From Amycolatopsis acididurans (GTDB lineage Bacteria; Actinomycetota; Actinomycetes; Mycobacteriales; Pseudonocardiaceae), in the NCBI RefSeq assembly GCF_012328925.1, contig NZ_JAAXLS010000005.1, positions 248,001 through 312,000 on the forward strand: DNA of 64,000 bases. The letters are read 5' to 3'. The notes under the pieces are model-generated. The model worked only from the letters and a program-made list of their open reading frames with translations. It had not been told where the DNA came from and made no database searches. The position numbers were made by a program, and so were the translations under genes. Positions within the stretch are counted from its first letter, which is position 1; every line of letters begins with the position of its first letter. Shown here piece by piece: positions 53,707 through 61,371 of this stretch.

Positions 53707-54264
53707 ATGACCTACTACCCGCTCGAGGACCGTCTCATGCTCGCGCCGCTGGACCCGGAGGTGCAGCAGCGGATCGCACGGCTGCGCGCGCTGGGCATCG
53801 GCACGCGTCCGGACCAGGAGTTCGACGAGTTCGCCGCGCGGCTGGCGCACATCACCGGCGCGCCGTACGCGATGGTCAACTTCATCGACGACCGCGAACA
53901 GTACTTCGCCGGTCTGTACACGCCGTCCAGCGAGAAGACCGGGGTGGCGCTGGAGGGCGCGCAGGAGTCGGTCGGCAGGGAGATGGGGCTGGACCACGGT
54001 TTCTGCCCGCACGTCGTGGTGCGCCGCAAGGCATTGGTGCTCGACGACGTGTGCGACTACCCGCGGTTCGCGGGCAACCCGGTGATCGACAAACTGGGCA
54101 TCCGGTCCTACCTCGGCGCCCCGCTGATCGACCGTACGGGCACCGCGCTGGGCACGATCTGCGTGGTGGCCACCGAACCGCGGCCGTGGGGCCGGCCGGG
54201 CCTGGAGACCATCAAGGCGATGGCGGGCGAGCTGACGGAACTGATTCACCAGCGGGAGCAGTGA
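53707..54264 (+). CDS. GAF-domain protein at the end of the conservon
   Basis: A 185-residue protein with a single GAF domain from about residue 35 to 180: ARLAHITGAPYAMVNFIDDREQYFAG, GLDHGFCPHVVVRRKALVLDDVCDYPRF and IRSYLGAPLIDRTGTALGTICVV. A Cys-His pair (CPHVV) may bind a ligand or haem. It begins 2 nt after the GTPase stop and probably acts as the input module for the conservon, which lacks another sensor domain. Its last 53 nt overlap the convergent acyl-CoA dehydrogenase gene. Confidence 0.88.
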   Translation: MTYYPLEDRLMLAPLDPEVQQRIARLRALGIGTRPDQEFDEFAARLAHITGAPYAMVNFIDDREQYFAGLYTPSSEKTGVALEGAQESVGREMGLDHGFCPHVVVRRKALVLDDVCDYPRFAGNPVIDKLGIRSYLGAPLIDRTGTALGTICVVATEPRPWGRPGLETIKAMAGELTELIHQREQ

Positions 54265-55495
54265 CGGCCGAGGCCGGGCGCAGTGCGCTTCCGCCGTCCT
54301 TGAGTTTGCCCGACAACCGTTGCGACCACTGGCGTTTCGTCGAACCCAGCGCCGCCTCGGCCAGCCGTAGCCGCTGCACGTCAGAGGTGCCCGCGGGCGA
54401 GTAGATGTGGTAGGCGTCGCGGACGTAGCGTTCGACGTGCCGGTCGGAGTGCAAGCCTTCCGCGGCGTGTATCTCCATCGCGGTACGTGCAGTGTCCAAA
54501 GAGGACTCCACGTTGACGAGCTTGGCGTTCATCAGCTCGGTGTCACACGGCAGGCCCTCGTCCAGCAGATGCGCGGCGTGGTAGGCGACCAGCCGTGCGG
54601 TCATCAGCTGGGACTGCATCTGGCCCAGTTTCTGCCTGATGGTGGGAAGTTCGCTCAGCGGTTTGCCGTAACGTCGTTGTCCGGTCGCGAACTTGACGGT
54701 CTCTTCGACGATGGCCTGGTGGATGCCGAGCGCGACAGCCGTGAGGTTGGGGCGGCCGTAGAGCACGCTCGAGGAGTAGGCGACGGACAGGCCGTCGCCC
54801 TCTTCGCCCAGCAGATTGTCCGCGGGCACACGGCAATCGTCGAAGATGAGCTCCCCGAAGCTGAACCCGTGCAGCCCCATCGTGGCCCGCTGCTCGCCGA
54901 GCGACAGTCCCGGACTTGTTGACTCCACGAGGAAGGCGGACAGCCCGCTCGATCCCGGCCCGGTGCGCACGACAACGCCGTGCAGGTCTCCGACGTGACT
55001 GTTGCCGACGAAAACCTTGCTGCCGTTGAGGATGTAGCTCTCACCCTCGCGTCGCGCCGAGGCGGACATGCCGAGTACGTGGCCACCGGAACCCGGTTCG
55101 GTGACGGCGATCGTCGGCAGGCAGTCGCCGGACGAGATCACGGGCAGCCACTTGTTCTGCTGCTTTTCGCTGCCGAAGTGGAGAATCTTCGCCACGCCGA
55201 GCTGAGAAGCCTGCACCATCGCGCCCATCGCGCCGCTGACCCGTGAAAGCTCCTCGATGACAATGGTTTTGGCGAGATGGCCGAGCCCCATGCCGCCGTA
55301 CTCGGCACCGATGGTCACGCCGATCCAACCCTGCTTGGCGATCAGCCTGGAAAGTCCATAGTGGACTTTCGGCGACGACTCGAGCTCGTCGATCCGAGGC
55401 CGGACCTCCGTCTCGGCGAAATCGCGAACCTGCGCACGGAGCTGATCGTGTTTCGCTGTCGTGAAATAACCGTCGGATTGGGGTGCGAGGTTCAC
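54212..55495 (-). CDS. Acyl-CoA dehydrogenase family protein
   Basis: A 427-residue flavoenzyme: QLRAQVRDFAETEVRPRIDE in the N-terminal helical domain, AVTEPGSGGHVLGMSASARREG near 130-151 (FAD/substrate loop), RVPADNLLGEEGDG, and GQRRYGKPLSELPTIRQKLGQMQ in the C-terminal domain. The usual catalytic Glu near IHAAEGLHSDRHVERYVRDA is plausible as E in AAEG. The tail after SGKLKDGG (about 25 residues) is Pro/Ala-rich and is encoded opposite the GAF gene end. Substrate is not predictable; it stands alone. The upstream region 55496-55849 should hold its promoter. Confidence 0.88.
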   Translation of the reverse strand: MNLAPQSDGYFTTAKHDQLRAQVRDFAETEVRPRIDELESSPKVHYGLSRLIAKQGWIGVTIGAEYGGMGLGHLAKTIVIEELSRVSGAMGAMVQASQLGVAKILHFGSEKQQNKWLPVISSGDCLPTIAVTEPGSGGHVLGMSASARREGESYILNGSKVFVGNSHVGDLHGVVVRTGPGSSGLSAFLVESTSPGLSLGEQRATMGLHGFSFGELIFDDCRVPADNLLGEEGDGLSVAYSSSVLYGRPNLTAVALGIHQAIVEETVKFATGQRRYGKPLSELPTIRQKLGQMQSQLMTARLVAYHAAHLLDEGLPCDTELMNAKLVNVESSLDTARTAMEIHAAEGLHSDRHVERYVRDAYHIYSPAGTSDVQRLRLAEAALGSTKRQWSQRLSGKLKDGGSALRPASAVTAPAGESVPSARPPSP

Positions 55496-55849
55496 TCTGT
55501 GCTCCCGTTTGTCCCGTCGCCGCCCCTGTGCGGTCGCCTGGCTACTGCCCGCGTTGCACGAACGACTTTCGCACAGGCACAGACTGTAAGGTACCGCCTA
55601 CTTAGTGACCCCAGCGCGGTCCACCCCTTGCTCGGCAACGGTTTTCGCTACGAACCGTAATGCATCCACTTCCGCAAGGGGCCAGCTACCGGCAAAACTC
55701 GTTGACTGGGGCAGGAAGCGTGACAATCAACACCAAACCGCCACAAGCCAGGGCTGATGTGCATGGCAGGGCCAAAGAAACCAGCACATTCCGCCATGTG
55801 GCGGTAGCAGGCCGCCGCTGTCGTGTCCACAAAGGACCTGGATCAGCGA
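55496..55849. other. Intergenic region upstream of the acyl-CoA dehydrogenase gene
   Basis: About 354 bases without a credible gene. It holds an inverted repeat ACGGTT / AACCGT (55638-55658) and a 14-nt hairpin CCGCCATGTGGCGG (55791-55804). Either could be a regulator site or part of the end of the membrane-protein transcript. The TAAGGT-like sequence near 55588 is on the plus strand and not clearly a promoter for the minus-strand gene. Confidence 0.4.
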
Positions 55850-57070
55850 TCACGTCGCTTGCCGGTCGTCGACCTTCCGCCACAGCAGTGCGACTCCGTG
55901 CCCCGGCAGCAGCCACGACTGCACGGCGAGGTCGGGCAGGTCCTCCGCCTTGATCCACTTCGTGCTGGTGGTGTTGGAGCGGAACGTGAACGGTGCGATG
56001 TTGAACTGGAACGTGCCGGTGCCGTCGATGTCGAGTTCCTTGACCGCGAACGTGATCCGGTCGACGTAACAGGGATAGGGCGCCTGCCAGTAGCTGAACC
56101 CGTCGTCGATGTTCTGCAGCGCGGTCGCCCGCACCGACAGGCTCTCGATCGCGCTGACCGTGTGGTCGTCACCGGCGATGTCGCTCAGATCGCATTCGAA
56201 GATGCGCAGATCGCCCATGTGCTGGCGCGGATTCTGCCGCGGCAGCGGGCCCATGTCCTCACGGAAGAAGGACAGGTAGTCCGCCCACTGCTGGAACTTC
56301 ACCTCGCGCAACCGCAGCTTCGCCGACTCCGCCTCGTGGTGCCCGCCCTCGTGGTCGAGGTAGTCGATGCGCAGCTGTACCGACGGCAGCATGTCGTCGA
56401 CCGAACTCTGGAACAACTCGGGATCCGGCACGAACCACAGCTCGAACAGAGGCAGCTGACAGCCCGAACTGATGGAGTCACGCAGCAGCGCGTTGCAGGT
56501 CGCGAACACGATGAACCGGTCCACGTGCACGTTCTTCTTGAAGCTGTACGTCACGCTCGTGGTGAGGTGGTACAGCTCGCGATCGACCGCACGCAGTTCG
56601 AGGTGCACCTCGGTGTGCGTGCTGATCGTCAGGTCACCGCCCAGCGGCCGCCGTCCCTCACCGCCGAGCACGCCGATCATCACGTCCCGGTTGGCCTGGT
56701 TCGATCCGTAGATCGAGTCCAGCAGCACTTCGAGAACCTGGTGCGGCAGCAACGCCTCCACGATCCTCGGCCCGGAGATCCGCGTCAGCTCGGCGGCCAG
56801 CCAGCGCCGCATGAACAGTTCGTACGCGCCGAGCAGCCCGCCGCCGAGCAACAGGACGGGGAAGGTCAGTTCGAGCAGCCGGTGCAGCGCGTGCGGCCAG
56901 CCGGAAGGCGGATTCCACAGTACGACCACGAGCAGTGCGGCGAGGCCGGATGCGAACAACAGCGTGGCCAGTCGCCGGACGCGGCGGCGCAGTTCAGGAG
57001 GGCGTGCGTCATCGCCGAGCCGCACATCGTCCCCAGCACTCACTGCCTCTCCGCCCGGTCGTAAGACCAT
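55850..57070 (-). CDS. Unrecognised membrane-anchored protein
   Basis: A 406-residue protein with two N-terminal helices (about 33-52 and 68-84, TLLFASGLAALLVVVLW and LTFPVLLLGGGLLGAYELF) and a large soluble domain of about 320 residues. Notable segments are MRRWLAAELTRISGPRIVEALLP, DSIYGSNQANRDVMIGVLGG, THTEVHLELRAVDRELYHLTTSVTYSF and a C-terminal RITFAVKELDIDG beta-rich part. I recognise no catalytic motif. ATG 57070 is taken; an internal GTG near residue 10 is possible. It precedes a GntR regulator on the same strand by about 110 bp. Confidence 0.75.
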   Translation of the reverse strand: MVLRPGGEAVSAGDDVRLGDDARPPELRRRVRRLATLLFASGLAALLVVVLWNPPSGWPHALHRLLELTFPVLLLGGGLLGAYELFMRRWLAAELTRISGPRIVEALLPHQVLEVLLDSIYGSNQANRDVMIGVLGGEGRRPLGGDLTISTHTEVHLELRAVDRELYHLTTSVTYSFKKNVHVDRFIVFATCNALLRDSISSGCQLPLFELWFVPDPELFQSSVDDMLPSVQLRIDYLDHEGGHHEAESAKLRLREVKFQQWADYLSFFREDMGPLPRQNPRQHMGDLRIFECDLSDIAGDDHTVSAIESLSVRATALQNIDDGFSYWQAPYPCYVDRITFAVKELDIDGTGTFQFNIAPFTFRSNTTSTKWIKAEDLPDLAVQSWLLPGHGVALLWRKVDDRQAT

Positions 57071-57178
57071 GATCTACGGAAAGGGGAGGAACGGGAAGAG
57101 CCGTTCGGTCTACTCTGCCGGTTGTTACCGGTCAGTCCGGCGAACGCGGCTTGGTGGCCGGCCGAGCGGATCGGTGCG

Positions 57179-57964
57179 TCAGCGGTCTCGCCAGCGCGGT
57201 TCGTCCTCCCATGCGAAGGTGTTCAGTTCCGCCCGCTCGCCGGCGGCGGTGCCTGCCTGTGTGGCCAGGTCGTTGTACAGCCCGAGCAGATGCGTGGTCA
57301 TCGCCGTGCGCGCGCCGCCCTCGTCGCGACGCTTGAGGAACCACGCCACCTGGTTGTGGTCGTTGGCGGACCGGTTGTGCAGTTCGGCGCTGCCGTAACT
57401 GTTGCGCCGGTATCCGCGCAGCTTGGGAACCAGCGACCGGTACAGCTGTTCGAGCAGTTCGTTGTGGCTCGCCTTGACCACCGCGGCATGGAACTCCTCA
57501 TCGGTCTGGAGCAGTTCCTCTTTGTCCTCGGTGGACGCGCCCTGGTGCTCACGTGCGCGTTTGGCGATCTCGTCCAGCTCACCGTCGTCGGCTCGTAGCG
57601 CGGCAAGACTCGCCGCCGTGGCTTCCAGCGCGATCCGGACCTCCATCAGGTCCGAATCGCTGATCCGGCTGTCGATCACCAACGACTCGTCGCGGTCGGA
57701 CACGCTCGTGGAGCGGACGTACCAGCCCCGTCCGCGCATGACCTCGACGATGCCCTGCAACTGCAGGCGTTGCAGTGCCGTGCGCAGCGAACTGCGGGCG
57801 ACGGCCATTTTCTGCGCGAGCTCGGGCTCGGTGGGCAGGCGATCGCCTGCCTTGAAGTGACCACTGTCGATCAGCTGCCGGATCTTGTCCTCGATCAGCT
57901 GCGGCAGTGGTTTGCGGGTATTCGGGGAGAGCGCCCAGCTCTCGTCATTGATCATCAGCCTCAT
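57179..57964 (-). CDS. GntR-family regulator, FadR (FCD) type
   Basis: A 261-residue regulator. The winged helix is at about residues 22-88: IEDKIRQLIDSGHFKAGDRLPTEPELAQKM, VARSSLRTALQRLQLQGIVEV and RGRGWYVRS. The rest is the all-helical FCD ligand domain with LMEVRIALEATAASLAA, TDEEFHAAVVKASHNELLEQLYRSL and HNQVAWFLKRRDEGGARTAMTTHL, giving the Asp and His metal or ligand residues. ATG 57964 is chosen; ATG 57955 is 3 codons later. A perfect inverted repeat 69 bp upstream is the likely operator, shared with the divergent small membrane gene. Confidence 0.9.
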   Translation of the reverse strand: MRLMINDESWALSPNTRKPLPQLIEDKIRQLIDSGHFKAGDRLPTEPELAQKMAVARSSLRTALQRLQLQGIVEVMRGRGWYVRSTSVSDRDESLVIDSRISDSDLMEVRIALEATAASLAALRADDGELDEIAKRAREHQGASTEDKEELLQTDEEFHAAVVKASHNELLEQLYRSLVPKLRGYRRNSYGSAELHNRSANDHNQVAWFLKRRDEGGARTAMTTHLLGLYNDLATQAGTAAGERAELNTFAWEDEPRWRDR

Positions 57965-58032
57965 CCACGAGCTAGCTCTACCAGGGCCCCGAGCTTCCAA
58001 CGAGGTTAGCAAGGACGGACAGCAGACGCAAG

Positions 58033-58065
58033 TTGTCTGTCAGCAGGTTGTTACTTGACAGACAA
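58033..58065. promoter_or_regulatory. Perfect inverted repeat, probable GntR operator
   Basis: TTGTCTGTCA (58033-58042) and TGACAGACAA (58056-58065) are exact inverted copies with a 13-nt spacer. A further partial TTGTTGTC/GACAAC-like sequence lies beside it. It sits between the GntR gene and the divergent small membrane protein gene, so autoregulation and control of both are likely. Confidence 0.75.
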
Positions 58066-58153
58066 CAGACTGCCAGGCGAGGCTAAGGGTGCCGGTGCGG
58101 CGGGGCTCGGACCACCCGTCCGGTCGTCGCCTCGGCCGACCAAGGAGGTGTTC

Positions 58154-58315
58154 ATGTTGAGCTCGCAGAATCTGCTAGTCATCATCTTCCTGGTAGCACT
58201 CGTGGTGACCATGATCGGTTGGCGCACGGTGCTGGTGATGACCGTGACGGCGGGGGTCGCCCTCGCCGTGCTCGGGTTCGTTCAAGTTGTTTCACTGCTC
58301 GGCGTGGGCGTGTAA
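58154..58315 (+). CDS. Small membrane protein (53 residues)
   Basis: A 53-residue protein with two hydrophobic helices (NLLVIIFLVALVVTMIGW, then VLVMTVTAGVALAVLGFVQVVSLL) and almost no soluble part. The ribosome site AAGGAGGTG is near perfect, 6 nt before ATG 58154, so it is probably well expressed. It is divergent from the GntR regulator across the operator and is followed by a hairpin. Function is unknown. Confidence 0.75.
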   Translation: MLSSQNLLVIIFLVALVVTMIGWRTVLVMTVTAGVALAVLGFVQVVSLLGVGV

Positions 58316-58332
58316 TAGGTGGTAACGCCCAT

Positions 58333-58373
58333 CCGGGGGCATGCGATTGATCTGTTGTCAGACATGCCCCCGG
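58333..58373 (+). terminator. Hairpin after the small membrane gene
   Basis: CCGGGGGCATG (58333-58343) pairs perfectly with CATGCCCCCGG (58363-58373), an 11-bp stem around a 19-nt loop. No T-run follows. The loop contains TTGTCAGACA, close in sequence to the GntR operator half-sites. It may be a terminator, a second operator, or both. Confidence 0.5.
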
Positions 58374-58457
58374 CGAGGTGTCCGCGACCGACTTGGTTGT
58401 AGCGTTTGCGCGGTCAAAGAGGTCGCCTCTCCTCCTAGTCCGGAAGCCGCGCGCAGG

Positions 58458-59705
58458 ATGAACCTCAGATCTGACTGGCCAGACGCGACGGCGGTGCACG
58501 CCGCACTCGCTCCGACGAGCACTCTGCTCGCCGAACGCCGGACCTTGTACCACCTGGCCTTCGAGATCTTCACCGAACAGAGCCAGGAACGTCGTGCCGA
58601 GCGGCTGGACAATCCGCTGTTCCGGTACCGGATCGGCGAGGCGCTCGCCGGCCGGACCCTGTTCGCCGCGACACCGCCGGACGATCTCGTCGGCATGACC
58701 ACCGAGCTGACCGCGGGGGACGCCGGCCTCCGGTTGGTCAGCAGCGCCGACGCGAACGACCGTTTCGCGCACGCGATGCGGGTGATCCACGCACAGAGCG
58801 GCGGGCCGGGTGCGCCACCGCGGCTGCTCACCGAGGCCGACGGCGAAGCGTTCGCGCGGGCGCGTGGCATGGCCGAGGCCGGTCTGCGCAAGGCGTACGA
58901 AGTCAGTCCACGACTCGCCGAGGATCTGCTGCCGCACACGAGCCTGCTCGCGATTCTCGATCCCGCGACCAGTGGCGGCCTCGTCTCCGCGTCCTCGCGC
59001 CTGTTTCCCGGGCTCATCCTGATCGACCAGCCCTCGTGTGCGTACGACGTCGCCGAGGCCCTGGTGCACGAAGGGGCGCACCAAAAGTTTTTTGATCTTG
59101 CGATCACGCACGATTTCCTCGGCGCGGATCTGTCGAAAGACCGGATCTTCCACCCGTCGTGGTCTGGTGCGAGCTGGCCGGTCGAGCAGGTCATCGCCGC
59201 TTTTCACGCCTATGCGTGCATGGCGCAGTTCGGCGAGGAGGTGCTCGCGCGCGGCGAGGCCGGGCAACTCGGGCCCACGTCGTTGTTGTTGTCGGCGCGC
59301 GAGCGTGAGGCCGAGATCGGTGAATGGCTGCTCGGCGCCGAGGACGCGCTCGAACGCGACGCGCGGTGGTTTCTGCGGACGTTCCTGCGCGAGGAAACGG
59401 ATTCGCCGCGGCCGGAGCGAGCCGAGTTGTCCGACCTCGAAGCCCGGTACGCGCTCGCGCCGCTCGTGCGGGTGGCCCAAATGGCGGCAGGTGAGCGAGT
59501 GCTGCTCGCCCGGCTGGACGAAGGCGGTCAGCCGCCGCAGCTGCACTGGCTTCGTGGTCAGGCCGTCGAAATCGTCGAGCAACTCAGCGCGGCGCCGCGG
59601 TCACTCAAAGACCTGGGAGCGGATCATGCGGACGCACTTGCCCGGCTCCTTGAATCTTCATTGGTCCTGCCGGTATCCGAGAAAGTTACCGATTCGGAAA
59701 AGTGA
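58458..59705 (+). CDS. HExxH-type peptide beta-hydroxylase-like protein
   Basis: A 415-residue soluble protein. LVHEGAHQKFFDLA places HExxH at H204-E205-G-A-H208. The following segment IFHPSWSGASWPVEQVIAAFHAY, with candidate third ligand H250, matches the spacing of the family annotated as aKG-HExxH-type peptide beta-hydroxylase (once the 'mod_HExxH' domain), whose members modify ribosomal peptides and often accompany or fuse to radical SAM enzymes. No radical SAM gene is seen here. The 64-residue peptide gene 180 bp downstream is a candidate substrate. ATG 58458 is chosen as the first start with family similarity; the frame is open further upstream. A metallopeptidase role is the alternative. 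Confidence 0.78.
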   Translation: MNLRSDWPDATAVHAALAPTSTLLAERRTLYHLAFEIFTEQSQERRAERLDNPLFRYRIGEALAGRTLFAATPPDDLVGMTTELTAGDAGLRLVSSADANDRFAHAMRVIHAQSGGPGAPPRLLTEADGEAFARARGMAEAGLRKAYEVSPRLAEDLLPHTSLLAILDPATSGGLVSASSRLFPGLILIDQPSCAYDVAEALVHEGAHQKFFDLAITHDFLGADLSKDRIFHPSWSGASWPVEQVIAAFHAYACMAQFGEEVLARGEAGQLGPTSLLLSAREREAEIGEWLLGAEDALERDARWFLRTFLREETDSPRPERAELSDLEARYALAPLVRVAQMAAGERVLLARLDEGGQPPQLHWLRGQAVEIVEQLSAAPRSLKDLGADHADALARLLESSLVLPVSEKVTDSEK

Positions 59706-59785
59706 GTGCAGATGGCTCCCGGTGCGAAGTCGTCCCGAATGGGTCATTCTTATCGTGACGGGTGACATACGGGCCCTCGGATGCC

Positions 59786-59815
59786 TTGACATTCGCGGAC
59801 CGTTTAGCATATCGG
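59786..59815 (+). promoter_or_regulatory. Sigma-70-like promoter before the small peptide gene
   Basis: TTGACA (59786-59791) is a consensus -35, followed after 18 nt by TATCGG (59810-59815). A small hairpin ATCGGC-GAACA-GCCGAT overlaps the expected start site. About 70 nt of leader would precede ATG 59886. Confidence 0.5.
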
Positions 59816-59885
59816 CGAACAGCCGATGAGGACTGCCCATTCGCGTCCTAATCGGACCCGTCCGCCCTTCTCGCAAAGGAGCCTC

Positions 59886-60080
59886 ATGGACAATCGGCGC
59901 AGAACCGACGTCCGGACCGGCCACTCGGTTGCGCATCAACCTTCAGCCGACATTAACACGCAGATCGTGCCGCTCGGCCGTGAGCTTTACGGTCAGCCGA
60001 TCACTCGCGTGGATTTCTTCCGGCGAATGCCCACCGGCGGTGGGACGGCTTACTTCAAGCCGGTTCCGGCTGAGGACTGA
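59886..60080 (+). CDS. Small peptide (64 residues), candidate substrate of the HExxH protein
   Basis: A 64-residue hydrophilic protein with no signal peptide. The N-terminal part (MDNRRRTDVRTGHSVAHQPS) could be a leader; the C-terminal part contains GRELYGQPITRVDFFRRMPT and ends GGGTAYFKPVPAED. The presence of Asp, Asn, aromatic and Pro residues fits a peptide modified at beta-carbons. AAAGGAG lies at good spacing before ATG 59886 and a TTGACA promoter lies upstream, so expression separate from the hydroxylase gene is possible. No cysteines are present. I recognise no named precursor family; a small regulatory protein is the alternative. Confidence 0.65.
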   Translation: MDNRRRTDVRTGHSVAHQPSADINTQIVPLGRELYGQPITRVDFFRRMPTGGGTAYFKPVPAED

Positions 60081-60126
60081 GGTTCCGCCAGCGCGCGGCA
60101 TCGTGTGGTTCACGTTGCCGCGCTCC

Positions 60127-61371
60127 TCAACGCGCCCCGGTCGCCAGCTCCTCGCAGCTGCGCAGCACGACGGCGGCGGCGCGTCGCTCGCTTTCCCCGA
60201 ATTCCGGGCTTTCCGCCCAGCCGCGCCATCGGCGCAACATCTCCAGCACCGCGGGGCGAACGTCTCCCTCGCCCACACCGAGTCGTTCGGCCGGTTCGGT
60301 GCCGTGACCTCCCACCAGTCTTTCCGCCTCCGCCAGCAGATCCGGTGACAGCCGCATCCGTCCGCCGCGCAGCGCGGCCAGCAGCCGCAGTTCGCGGAAC
60401 TCGTGCGCCGACGCCAGGATCCGGTCCAGTCCCTCGGCCAGCGGCGCCGCGGCGGGCCGCGGTTCCATTCGCAGCACCACGTCCAGGCCGAGTAACGCCG
60501 AACGCGTCTTGAGCGCAGCCTGCCGCGACGTGAAGTTCCGTTCGATCGCCTGCCGCAGATCAGCGAGTCCGGTGCGTGGGACGAGTTCCCCGGCCAGCGC
60601 GGCGGGCGTGTTCGCGCCGCGGCGGATCAACGTGAGCGCCAGCCGGACCCCGAACATGCCGAAGCGGTCGAGCAACGGGCCCCGCATCTCGCCGTCCCGC
60701 AGCAGGAACCGGTCCGCCGACAGCAACTGCGGTTCGAGGTCTTCGCGCGGTGTCGCGGCCAGTGCGGCGAGCGCGTCGAACTCGGCGTCGGCCAGTGTGC
60801 GTGCCGCGCAGGCCACCAGTCCCGACACCGGCACCACGTCCTGGCACAGCTCCCGAACCTCCGGCTCCCGCCGGTACCGCCGTGCCACCTGGCGCGCCGA
60901 GATCAGCGCATCGGGCCGTCCGCCGGCCAGTTCGTCGGCACGGGAGAGCACGACGATGGCATTCACCGCCGCGGCGCGGGCGATCGGATGGTCCCGCAAC
61001 GTGTGCAGGAACCCCAGGTCCGCGTTGTGCGGATGCCGCACCAGGTACAGCACCGCGTCCGCTTCCATGCAGATGTTCTCGACGGTGTTCGGTGCGGCGC
61101 CGGGCTCGATCGCCGGCGTGTCGAGCAGTGTCGGCTCATGCCGCGGCTGGCCGATCCACGCCATACCCGCCTGCTCGTCGGCGACGTTCTCGCCCGCGAT
61201 CGCCCGCACCAACGTCGATTTCCCGGTCTCGCTGGCACCGACGACCGCGAGCCGCAGCGGATCGCCGAACCGGTCGAGGTGGCGCTGCAGCCAGCCGACC
61301 GCCCGTGGGCTGTCCTGATACGTCTCCAGAGCCTGCCCCAGCAGGGCCCTGGTGGCCGGGGCGAGATTCAC
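60127..61371 (-). CDS. iniC: Dynamin-like GTPase IniC
   Basis: A 414-residue GTPase. G1 is GASETGKSTLVRAI (about 45-58), G3 DTPAI (about 83-87), and G4 is in VVLSRADELAGG (SRAD in place of NKxD). The rest is helical. It lies after the IniA homologue with a 4-nt overlap, and with the IniB-like gene forms the iniBAC order of mycobacteria, where the locus is induced by isoniazid and ethambutol and other cell-wall stress. IniA and IniC are thought to act on membranes as a dynamin pair. ATG 61371 overlaps the iniA stop. Confidence 0.9.
   Translation of the reverse strand: MNLAPATRALLGQALETYQDSPRAVGWLQRHLDRFGDPLRLAVVGASETGKSTLVRAIAGENVADEQAGMAWIGQPRHEPTLLDTPAIEPGAAPNTVENICMEADAVLYLVRHPHNADLGFLHTLRDHPIARAAAVNAIVVLSRADELAGGRPDALISARQVARRYRREPEVRELCQDVVPVSGLVACAARTLADAEFDALAALAATPREDLEPQLLSADRFLLRDGEMRGPLLDRFGMFGVRLALTLIRRGANTPAALAGELVPRTGLADLRQAIERNFTSRQAALKTRSALLGLDVVLRMEPRPAAAPLAEGLDRILASAHEFRELRLLAALRGGRMRLSPDLLAEAERLVGGHGTEPAERLGVGEGDVRPAVLEMLRRWRGWAESPEFGESERRAAAVVLRSCEELATGAR

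Noticed and set aside
55580..55610. An iron-regulator (IdeR/DtxR) box near TAAGGTACCGCCTACTTAG
   Set aside because: The two halves are not good inverted copies and the match to the consensus is poor; nothing iron-related is adjacent.
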